A stretch of 64,000 nt of DNA from a virus. Below the pieces are notes generated by a model. It worked only from the letters and a program-made list of their open reading frames with translations. It searched no databases and was not told the DNA's origin. Position 1 is the stretch's first letter. The number at the start of each line of letters is the position of its first letter. The stretch is taken from positions 104,533 to 168,532 of the IMG/VR virus record IMGVR_UViG_3300036985_007703. The stretch is one strand, 5' to 3'. The position numbers were made by a program, and so were the translations under genes. Positions 57,755 through 63,858 of this stretch are shown one piece after another.

Positions 57755-58021
57755 TCAACGGTCAGCCCCCAGCGTGAGGCCATCCGCCCACTGCTTATCA
57801 GCCCTCTGTTGGTCTACAAGCGCATACCAGCCCGCGTCGATCGCCCGCACCGACGCCAGGTAGGCGCAGTCCTCCGCGTGGCGGTTCAGGTGGGCCTCGG
57901 CCAGGCCGCACGTGCAGGCCCGCAGCTCCCCGTGACGACGCGCGCAGTAGGCCTCGTAGGCCGCCAGCTCCTCCGCCGACCACTGCGTGTGCAGGCGGCC
58001 GTCATCGCTCTGTGTTTTCAT
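57755..58021 (-). CDS. Small Cys-containing protein
   Basis: 88 residues. WSAEELAAYEAYCARRHGELRACTCGLAEAHLNRHAEDC: Cys/His set for a zinc site. ATG at 58021. Function unknown. Confidence 0.68.
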   Translation of the reverse strand: MKTQSDDGRLHTQWSAEELAAYEAYCARRHGELRACTCGLAEAHLNRHAEDCAYLASVRAIDAGWYALVDQQRADKQWADGLTLGADR

Positions 58022-58289
58022 CGTCTCGCTCCTTCTCCGCGCCGGGGGCCCGCTTGACGCCCCGGCCCGCCAGGTCCCGGTGCCCCGACCACCCCACGTG
58101 GCCGCAGTCCAGGCAGCGGTACTCCCGCGCGTGGGGCGTGGTGCGCAGGCCGCCGCCCGTCTTCTGGCGCTTGCGCATGCGCCCCGTCAACTCCACGCGG
58201 TCCCACGCCCCGCGGTGCCCCGGCCCCGTCTTGCGGCACTGCGAGCAGCGGAACCACAGGGGGATGCCCGGCCCGCTACTGCGGCCCAT
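58002..58289 (-). CDS. Zinc-ribbon protein
   Basis: 95 residues. CSQCRKTGPGHRG and CLDCGHVGWSGHRDLAGRG make one zinc ribbon with a basic body. A degenerate palindrome copy lies within (58165 region). ATG at 58289. It may bind nucleic acid; function unknown. Confidence 0.7.
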   Translation of the reverse strand: MGRSSGPGIPLWFRCSQCRKTGPGHRGAWDRVELTGRMRKRQKTGGGLRTTPHAREYRCLDCGHVGWSGHRDLAGRGVKRAPGAEKERDDENTER

Positions 58290-58584
58290 TGAACACCTTA
58301 GGATCGCGCGAGGCCAAGACCGCCCGCACGTCCCGCTTGCAGCCCTCGCAGACCGCCACCCCATACAACGGGTTGGGCTGCCCTGCCATCGTGTCAAACG
58401 CCCGCAACCCGTCCGCCAAGAACACGTTCCGGCGCAACCGCATGAAGATCGCCACAACGATCCCCTGGTCCGTCTCCGCGTGATCGGCGACCGGGATGGA
58501 GCACTTGCTCTCGCTCGCCAGGTGCTCCAGGCGGAACTCCGCCCCGCAGATCTCGCACGCGTAAATCTGTGCCTTGAGCGTCAT
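58276..58584 (-). CDS. Cys-containing hypothetical protein
   Basis: 102 residues. YACEICGAEFRLEHLASESKC and CEGCKRDVR: two Cys pairs, one zinc site. ATG at 58584 overlaps the previous stop. Function unknown. Confidence 0.7.
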   Translation of the reverse strand: MTLKAQIYACEICGAEFRLEHLASESKCSIPVADHAETDQGIVVAIFMRLRRNVFLADGLRAFDTMAGQPNPLYGVAVCEGCKRDVRAVLASRDPKVFNGPQ

Positions 58585-59333
58585 GCCCCCTCCTTCCCGA
58601 AGCTCGCGATGTCGAAGGAAAACGGCAGGCACGGCTGCACCTGCCCCTCCTCGCACCACGCCCGGATCGGGCACGTCCCGCACCGCGGCATCCGCGCCGT
58701 GCAGACGTAGTGCCCGAGGTCCATGAGGTGCGAGGCCAGCTCGTAGCGCACGGGGCGCCCGAACTGCGGCGGCAGGCCGCCCGCCTCGCCCTCGTTCATG
58801 CAGGCCGCAAACACCGCCGCCAGCCAGCGGTCCCCGTCGCCGCCCGCCGCCGCGCGGTCCCCCACACGCCGCAGGTTGGCGTCCACCGGGGGCACCCCGT
58901 CCTCGCCGAGGAGCAGGGCCACCATCGCGCTCGTGTAGGGCCCCACGCCGGGGTACTGCTGGAGCGCCCAGGCCAGCGTGCCGATCCCCATCCCCTTGTG
59001 ATGCTGGGGGTCGCCCGCCAGGTGGTGCGGCCGGCGCTCCGCGAGGAACATCGCGATCCCCGACATGGCCGCGACCTTGAGGCGCGGGAGGCCCAACGGC
59101 TGGACCCGCGCGTGGCGCGCCCCCTCCGGCAGGCGCAGCCACTCGGCCCCCGTCCGCACGCCATCGAAGATCAACTCGTAGCCCGCGCTCACCGCCTCGG
59201 CCCCCGTCTGGGCCGTCAGGCCCTCGACCATCGCCAGGCGGTCCACGGGCTCCTCGGGGGCCCGCCACGCGAGGGCCCGCTGCCCCCAGCTCGTCCGCCC
59301 CCACGCCCGCAGGGCCTCTACTATCTCGCGCAT
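58581..59333 (-). CDS. MutY-like DNA glycosylase (HhH-GPD with Fe-S cluster)
   Basis: 250 residues. Glu in the first helix (E37 of EGLTAQT), helix-hairpin-helix PGVGPYTS (129-136) with Tyr at the place where Nth has Lys, D151 in VDANLRRVGDR, and a 4Fe-4S loop C211-X6-C218-X2-C221-X5-C227, which is exactly the MutY/Nth spacing. Tyr instead of Lys and the Glu point to the monofunctional, adenine- or thymine-removing MutY branch. It lacks the NUDIX-like C-terminal domain of MutY (about 100 residues shorter). The ATG at 59333 is chosen by spacing from AGGAGG. Confidence 0.87.
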   Translation of the reverse strand: MREIVEALRAWGRTSWGQRALAWRAPEEPVDRLAMVEGLTAQTGAEAVSAGYELIFDGVRTGAEWLRLPEGARHARVQPLGLPRLKVAAMSGIAMFLAERRPHHLAGDPQHHKGMGIGTLAWALQQYPGVGPYTSAMVALLLGEDGVPPVDANLRRVGDRAAAGGDGDRWLAAVFAACMNEGEAGGLPPQFGRPVRYELASHLMDLGHYVCTARMPRCGTCPIRAWCEEGQVQPCLPFSFDIASFGKEGA

Positions 59334-59343
59334 CGTCATCCTC

Positions 59344-59631
59344 CTACTTCATCCACAGCAGCCCGCGCCACGGGGCCCAGGGTCCGACCCCCGCCATCCC
59401 CAAGGCGCACATCGCCACCTGGCACAGCATCAGCGCCAGCATCCCGATCTCCCACGCCGTCAACACGATCAGCAGGACCCGCCGATAGCGCGGCTCCTCC
59501 GCCAGTATCTCAGGGCGCTCGATGGCCACGCGCGCCCGCAGCTCCCACAGATCGCCCGTCGCGCGCAGCTCGTAGATGAGCTTGCGCGCCCAATAGGCAG
59601 AACACGCCGCGATCACCACGAGCACCACCAC
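59344..59631 (-). CDS. Small membrane protein
   Basis: 95 residues. GTG start. N-terminal hydrophobic helix (MVVLVVIAACSAYWA) and a C-terminal one (VLLIVLTAWEIGMLALMLCQVAMCALGMAGV), with a basic-acidic loop between. Two-helix topology; holin-like or superinfection-related roles are possible. Confidence 0.65.
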   Translation of the reverse strand: MVVLVVIAACSAYWARKLIYELRATGDLWELRARVAIERPEILAEEPRYRRVLLIVLTAWEIGMLALMLCQVAMCALGMAGVGPWAPWRGLLWMK

Positions 59632-59632
59632 G

Positions 59633-60025
59633 CTAGCCTTGCCCGCCCGGCCCCAACAGGGGCCTCGGCGTCACGTTCACGGGGCCCGTCGCCGCCGCGA
59701 GGGCCCGGCGCAGGCCCCGTTCCAGCTCGGTCACCATCTCACGCACGTATTGGGCGTCGTAGCCCGCCGTGCGCGAAGTCAGACCGATGCCGGGAATCTT
59801 GCGGCCCACCTCGACGTGCTCTCCGCCCGGCGCCCACGCCCCGAGGATGAAGATCGCCTGCTCATCGGTCACGTCCTCGAAGCGCAACTCCGCGTGGGGG
59901 CGCTCCGCACGCCCCGCCCGCACCAGGTCGTGGAGCTGGCTGATGGCCTGGAGCAGGAGGCCGCCCACCAGCTCGCGCGCACGCCCCGCGTCGTGATCGT
60001 TCGGGTGCAGCAGGCGGTTCCTCAT
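59633..60025 (-). CDS. Hypothetical protein
   Basis: 130 residues. HDAGRARELVGGLLLQAISQLHDLVRAGRAERPHAELRFEDVTDEQAIFILGAWA, then PGIGLTSRTAGYDAQYVREMVTELERGLRRAL. ATG at 60025. Alpha-beta; unrecognised. Confidence 0.7.
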   Translation of the reverse strand: MRNRLLHPNDHDAGRARELVGGLLLQAISQLHDLVRAGRAERPHAELRFEDVTDEQAIFILGAWAPGGEHVEVGRKIPGIGLTSRTAGYDAQYVREMVTELERGLRRALAAATGPVNVTPRPLLGPGGQG

Positions 60026-60396
60026 GCGCCCCCCGCGTCGGCCTCGAAGAGGCGCCCCAGGTTGGCCACGATCTGGGCCACGCTCGGCACGGGGTGCAGC
60101 GCCGCGTACAGCTCCTCGGGGCGCTCCGCGTGCGCCACAAGGCCGTCCAGGGCGAGGGCCCCGATCCGCACCAGGGCCTCCACCAGCACGCCCCGCGCCG
60201 CCTCATGCGCCAGGGTGCCCTCAGCATCGCGCATCACGCTCATGCGCCAGAGCTGCGTGCAGGCGTCATCCAGGGCCGCGCGCGCCGCCTCCACCCACAG
60301 GAGGTCCTCCGCCGCGGCGTCCATGGGCTGATGCACCGCAGCCGCCGTGTACTGCGCGAAGATCGCGACTAGGGCCTCCTTCGGATTCACCGCCAT
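60022..60396 (-). CDS. Hypothetical helical protein
   Basis: 124 residues, almost fully helical, Ala-rich (ARAALDDACTQLWRMSVMRDAEGTLAHEAARGVLVEALVRIGALALDGLVAHAERPE). ATG at 60396, 14 bases after palindrome copy 11. Function unknown. Confidence 0.7.
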   Translation of the reverse strand: MAVNPKEALVAIFAQYTAAAVHQPMDAAAEDLLWVEAARAALDDACTQLWRMSVMRDAEGTLAHEAARGVLVEALVRIGALALDGLVAHAERPEELYAALHPVPSVAQIVANLGRLFEADAGGA

Positions 60397-60410
60397 CCTG
60401 CACCTCTCGC

Positions 60411-60428
60411 TGCGTACGCGCGTACGCC
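60411..60428. repeat. 18-bp palindrome copy 11 (intergenic)
   Basis: TGCGTACGCGCGTACGCC between the stop at 60442 and the ATG at 60396. Only the outermost base breaks the palindrome. Confidence 0.88.
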
Positions 60429-60441
60429 ATATCGCCCGTCG

Positions 60442-61050
60442 CTAGAACGGGATGTTGTCGTCTGGATCGCCCGCCCACGCCCCGGCCGTGCCCGCAGGGG
60501 GCTCCGCCGCAGCCGGGCCCCAGCACGCCGCGGCCTCCCCCGCCGGGGCGAAGCCCGGCAGGGCCGCCTGGGCCGGGGGCAGCGCGGGGCGCACCGCGCG
60601 CCCCACCACGGTCGCCTCGCTCGGGGGCGGCGCCACATCCATGGGGCCCCAGTCGCCCCAGTTCACGATCCCCCGGCACTCCGGGAAGCTCGCGCAGCCC
60701 CAGAAGGGCTTGCCGTCGACCTTGCGCGCCCGCCGCTTCATCTCGCCCGCGCACACGGGGCATGGCGGGCCCACGATCTCCCCCTCGGGCGCCTCGCGCG
60801 CGGGCCGCGGCGGCGTCCGCATCACCGGCGGGGGGGGCGTCCGGGAGGCCTCCGCCCTGGCCGGGGGCGCCGTCCGCTGGGCCGCCTCGGGGTCGCGCTC
60901 GAACACGCCCACGATCACCACGCCATCCGCGCCGTACGCGCAGCCCAGCGCCCCGATCGGGTCCCAGCCCTCGGCCACGAGGGACTGCAGGCGCCGTTCC
61001 ACGAGCACCGCCGTGTCCGGCCCCAGCACCACCGCGCGCCGATCACGCAT
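60442..61050 (-). CDS. Topoisomerase-type zinc ribbon protein with SSB-like C-terminal tail
   Basis: 202 residues. N-terminal domain (VVLGPDTAVLVERRLQSLVAEGWDPIGALGC), then a Pro-rich linker, then CPVCAGEMKRRARKVDGKPFWGCASFPECRG (about 108-138), the topoisomerase I C-terminal zinc ribbon that binds single-stranded DNA, then an Ala/Pro linker and the end GDPDDNIPF. This ending is nearly the DDDIPF tip by which bacterial SSB recruits repair enzymes. I see no OB fold. It may stand in for or compete with SSB at recombination intermediates. ATG at 61050. Confidence 0.8.
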   Translation of the reverse strand: MRDRRAVVLGPDTAVLVERRLQSLVAEGWDPIGALGCAYGADGVVIVGVFERDPEAAQRTAPPARAEASRTPPPPVMRTPPRPAREAPEGEIVGPPCPVCAGEMKRRARKVDGKPFWGCASFPECRGIVNWGDWGPMDVAPPPSEATVVGRAVRPALPPAQAALPGFAPAGEAAACWGPAAAEPPAGTAGAWAGDPDDNIPF

Positions 61051-61699
61051 CGTGCTGCCCGTCGCGCACCTTGTTGAGCATGGCAATCGCCTGCGTCATC
61101 TTCGTGCGGTGCTCGCACTCCTTGTCGCAGGTCTCGCACGCGCAGGCATGCCCCGGATCCCCGTCCGTGCGCACCATGCGCAGGGGCATCCCGAGCGCCC
61201 GCTCCGCGTCATCGAGGATCGCCTGCTCCGCCAGCGAGAGATCCGCGGGGTCGACCACTTCCTCGTCGTCCACGTCCGCCTCGTCCTCGCCGTACTCGCA
61301 GGTCATGCACTCCGGGCTCTCCCCGCACATACCATCGCACGCGTAGGGGCAGTCCACGCCCCCCGCATCGAACCCCGCGCGGTAGGCCTCGATCACGTGC
61401 GCGACCAACGCGGCCCCATTGGCCTCCTCGGAGCCCACGTCCGCCGCCTCGACCTGCTCCGCGGCCGAGATCTCCGCCAGCTTGAGCCCGACGGTCACGC
61501 CGAACGCCCGCTTCGCCGCAGCGAACGCCGCCTCCCGCTGCCACCGCCCCAGGTTCGCCTCGTCGATCGCATCGGGCCCCTCGACCGCCGGGTGGTCTTT
61601 GGAGTACTCCACAAACGCCGCGGCAAACGCCGCCGCGAAGACCAGCTTGTCCCCCATCGCCATGGGCTCTACCGACGCCTTCTCATGATCGCGTGTCAT
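61043..61699 (-). CDS. Hypothetical protein with Cys clusters
   Basis: 218 residues. Helical N-terminal half, then CPYACDGMCGESPECMTC and later CACETCDKEC: a zinc- or iron-sulphur-type cluster pair. EDEADVDDEEVVDPADL between them is acidic. ATG at 61699 with GGAGTGAG. Function unknown. Confidence 0.7.
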   Translation of the reverse strand: MTRDHEKASVEPMAMGDKLVFAAAFAAAFVEYSKDHPAVEGPDAIDEANLGRWQREAAFAAAKRAFGVTVGLKLAEISAAEQVEAADVGSEEANGAALVAHVIEAYRAGFDAGGVDCPYACDGMCGESPECMTCEYGEDEADVDDEEVVDPADLSLAEQAILDDAERALGMPLRMVRTDGDPGHACACETCDKECEHRTKMTQAIAMLNKVRDGQHDA

Positions 61700-61701
61700 T
61701 C

Positions 61702-61932
61702 TCACTCCACTTCTCGCAACTGCTTCCGCAGCCCCAATAGGCGCGCGTGGATGCGCTCCCGCGCGCGACGCACCGAAGGGTCTGGCAACCACCTGGAATA
61801 CCGCCCCGTAAAGCGCACCCTCCGCTCCTGGTCCACATCGCGGTCAATCGCCGCTTCCGCGTCCTCCAGGAGCGCAATCCACGCCCGCAGACGCACCATG
61901 CGCTGCTTGTTCGTTTCGAGACGCTTGCTCAT
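61702..61932 (-). CDS. Small basic helical protein
   Basis: 76 residues. RMVRLRAWIALLEDAEAAIDRDVDQERRVRFTGRYSRWLPDPSVRRARERIHARLLGLRKQLREVE: an Arg-rich helical hairpin. ATG at 61932. Its first 30 codons overlap the gene at 61844-62137. Function unknown. Confidence 0.65.
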   Translation of the reverse strand: MSKRLETNKQRMVRLRAWIALLEDAEAAIDRDVDQERRVRFTGRYSRWLPDPSVRRARERIHARLLGLRKQLREVE

Positions 61933-62137
61933 CCGCTAACACTTCCTCCACCCACGCAGGAGGGAAGGACACGAACCCGTCCTCCCGCTCCCAGTAGATG
62001 CGAAGGGTCTTCCTGAAGTCATCGTTCACCGCAAAGCAGATCCCCTCGTCCCCCTGGTGGGGTGTCGGAGCGTTCGTGCTCAGCGGCCAACTCGGCTCAC
62101 GCACGAGCCGCACACGCTTCCCGATCCACTGCTTCAT
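61844..62137 (-). CDS. Small hypothetical protein
   Basis: 97 residues. WIGKRVRLVREPSWPLSTNAPTPHQGDEGICFAVNDDFRKTLRIYWEREDGFVSFPPAWVEEV is a compact barrel type (KOW-like), then a 30-residue tail that overlaps the next gene by 89 bases in another frame. ATG at 62137 (an in-frame ATG at 62155 is an alternative). The structured region 62138-62330 is its 5' leader. Confidence 0.68.
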   Translation of the reverse strand: MKQWIGKRVRLVREPSWPLSTNAPTPHQGDEGICFAVNDDFRKTLRIYWEREDGFVSFPPAWVEEVLADEQASRNEQAAHGASAGVDCAPGGRGSGD

Positions 62138-62330
62138 CGCACACCTGCAATCCATCGGTCGGAGCGGCCGGCCTCGAACCGGCCCCCCGCGGGCGCCAGA
62201 GGAATGGCGCGTGGTCGTGTATCCGACGCCCGCGGGCGGGTCCCAACCCCGCCCCGAAAGCCCATGCCGCCCATCCACAAGGGTTTGGCCATTAGTGGTC
62301 GAACGCTATAAACGGCATGGGCACGAACTC
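62138..62330 (-). other. Structured non-coding leader region
   Basis: 193 bases without a convincing gene, on the 5' side of the ATG at 62137. On the minus strand there are three stem-loops in a row: GGGCGGG/CCCGCCC with a 7-base loop; CCCGCGGGCG/CGCCCGCGGG, a perfect 10-bp stem enclosing another 6-bp hairpin (GCGCCA/TGGCGC); and GGCCGG/CCGGCC with loop TTCGAGG, just like a tRNA T-arm. No full tRNA fold closes around it. Upstream there is an AT-rich TTTATAGC. May be a regulatory leader or a small RNA. Confidence 0.5.
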
Positions 62331-63020
62331 CTACTGCGGATCGCCAGCCCCCAGTTCGGCCTCCGCCTCGCGCACAATCAACTCCAGGGGGCGTCCCCCC
62401 AGCAGCGAAAACAGGTACACCGTGCTCGCCACGCCGAGGCCCCGCCCCGCGCGCAGCGCCAAGCGGGCCTCCTCGCGCATGCGCACGCACGCCTTGTCGG
62501 GCAAGCTCACCGTGCCTTCCCCCGGCAACACCAGCGGCAACTGGCGGGTCGCCTCCGGGGCCTCCGGCATCGCCGGCGCAAAGGGTATCCCCATGACGGC
62601 CTCGATGGCCCGCCGTAGGGGCAGCGTCCACACCTGGGCCCCGCCCAACTGCCGCGACAGGGTGGCATGGCTCACCTTGAGGCCACTCCGATCGACCTCG
62701 TCCCGCAGCCGCTCGTACGTCCACTTGCGCCGCTTCAGCTCCGCGCCGACCGCCGCGCGGAACGCCACCCCCTCCGCGGTCTCGCCCCGGCGCAGCATCG
62801 CGCGGTCATAGCGGGACCGCCACAGCACCACGTCCCCCGTGATGTCCTCCCACCCAGGGATGCTGTTGAGCCGCTCCACCGTGGCATCCCAAGTGACCTG
62901 GCGCGCCGCATCCTCGTCGCGCATCGTGATCATCGTCGCCATCCGGGGATCGCTGGGGAGCAGGTGGTCCGCCCGCCGTGGGGCAGCTCCCCGTCCATTA
63001 TTCGTCTTGCTCTTGCCCAT
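62331..63020 (-). CDS. Putative helix-turn-helix regulator
   Basis: 229 residues. Helix-turn-helix-like segment ELKRRKWTYERLRDEVDRSGLKVSHATLSRQLGGA (about 90-125), typical of Cro/CI-type repressors, followed by LRRAIEAVMGI. The C-terminal part has VLPGEGTVSLPDKACVRMREEARLALRAG. The ATG at 63020 has AAGGAG upstream; a frame start at 63056 has none. Could control the early genes. Confidence 0.65.
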   Translation of the reverse strand: MGKSKTNNGRGAAPRRADHLLPSDPRMATMITMRDEDAARQVTWDATVERLNSIPGWEDITGDVVLWRSRYDRAMLRRGETAEGVAFRAAVGAELKRRKWTYERLRDEVDRSGLKVSHATLSRQLGGAQVWTLPLRRAIEAVMGIPFAPAMPEAPEATRQLPLVLPGEGTVSLPDKACVRMREEARLALRAGRGLGVASTVYLFSLLGGRPLELIVREAEAELGAGDPQ

Positions 63021-63065
63021 CGCCTTCAGCTCCTTACCGCAGCACTCAGCTGTCATCCGAGGCCA

Positions 63066-63437
63066 CTAGGCCTGGGGCATCGTCCCCAGCATGGCCCGCA
63101 GCCAACCCCCAAAGGCGCGCGCCTCGGTCTCCGAGAGCCGCGCCCCGTGGCCCTCCACGTTCAGGCGAAGGGTCAGCTCGTCGCACGCGATCCCGAACCC
63201 GCACGTCACGGCCCCGTCATCGGAGGCCCACCCCAGCGCATCCACGAGCTGGAGCGCCTGGACGTGCTCCTCGCGCTGCTTGCGGGCCGCCTGCGCCGCG
63301 CGGTCCGCCGCGCGCCCCTGCGCCGCCACGTCCCGCAGGGCCTCGACCGCGATCCCGCGCCGCGCCTCGGGGGCCGCCTTCGGGGCCACGCTCGCTAGCT
63401 TGCGCACCTGCGCCACCTTCTTCTTGCTACTGCCCAT
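63066..63437 (-). CDS. Hypothetical protein
   Basis: 123 residues. Lys-rich N-terminus (MGSSKKKVAQVRKLA), helical middle, then a small beta domain (GAVTCGFGIACDELTLRLNVEGHGARLSETEARAFGGWLRAML). ATG at 63437. Overlaps next gene by 11 bases. Function unknown. Confidence 0.7.
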   Translation of the reverse strand: MGSSKKKVAQVRKLASVAPKAAPEARRGIAVEALRDVAAQGRAADRAAQAARKQREEHVQALQLVDALGWASDDGAVTCGFGIACDELTLRLNVEGHGARLSETEARAFGGWLRAMLGTMPQA

Positions 63438-63858
63438 CGTTCATCTCCTGCTGCTCGCGCCGCGTTAGCGCCGTGAAAATCGAGAGCGGCATCAGGACCC
63501 AGTCCGCCTCGACGTCCGCCGCGGGCGCCCCCCCGGCGATTGCCACCGCCAGCGCGGGCCGCTTGCCCTGCACGAGGGCCTCCCGCGCGACCTTCACCAG
63601 CCAGGCGCGCTTGAGCGCCAGGCTGGCCTTCTCCGTCCGCTTGCACTCGAGCAGCCACCCCACGCCCCCGCCGTGTGCCTCGGCCACGACGTCCCCCTTG
63701 GCGTAGGGCGAGCACCCGCTTCCCTTGACGCGCCGCCCCCGCATGGCCGCCGCCACGCGCCGCTCCTGCGCCTTGGGTGCCCCCACGTGCGCGTGGTCCC
63801 GCCCCCGGTCCTGGCGGTCCACGGCGTCCTCCGCATAGCGCTGAGGCAGGTGCCGCAT
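63427..63858 (-). CDS. PD-(D/E)XK-type Holliday junction resolvase-like nuclease
   Basis: 143 residues. GRRVKGSGCSPYAKGDVVAE (basic, then D56) and WLLECKRTEKASLALKRAWLVKV with E71-C-K73: the two-part active site of small resolvase-like nucleases (VRR-NUC/Hjc-like). The KGS...GDVV pattern is typical of phage versions. ATG at 63858 with AAGGGGG upstream. Confidence 0.75.
   Translation of the reverse strand: MRHLPQRYAEDAVDRQDRGRDHAHVGAPKAQERRVAAAMRGRRVKGSGCSPYAKGDVVAEAHGGGVGWLLECKRTEKASLALKRAWLVKVAREALVQGKRPALAVAIAGGAPAADVEADWVLMPLSIFTALTRREQQEMNDGQ

Noticed and set aside
58159-58176. A twelfth palindrome copy (GGCGCTTGCGCATGCGCC)
   Set aside because: Only 15 of 18 bases match and the outer bases and position 6 break both alternation and pairing; kept out of the set as degenerate or chance. 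A partial match near 62475 was rejected for the same reason.
2727-60428. CRISPR array or transposon end repeats
   Set aside because: The 18-bp palindromes are single, kilobases apart, with no spacers of regular size, and no transposase is near.
62150-62225. A tRNA gene on the minus strand
   Set aside because: The T-arm-like hairpin is present but no matching 7-bp acceptor stem, D-arm or 7-base anticodon loop can be found, and the 3' end does not read CCA. Reported as a structured region instead.
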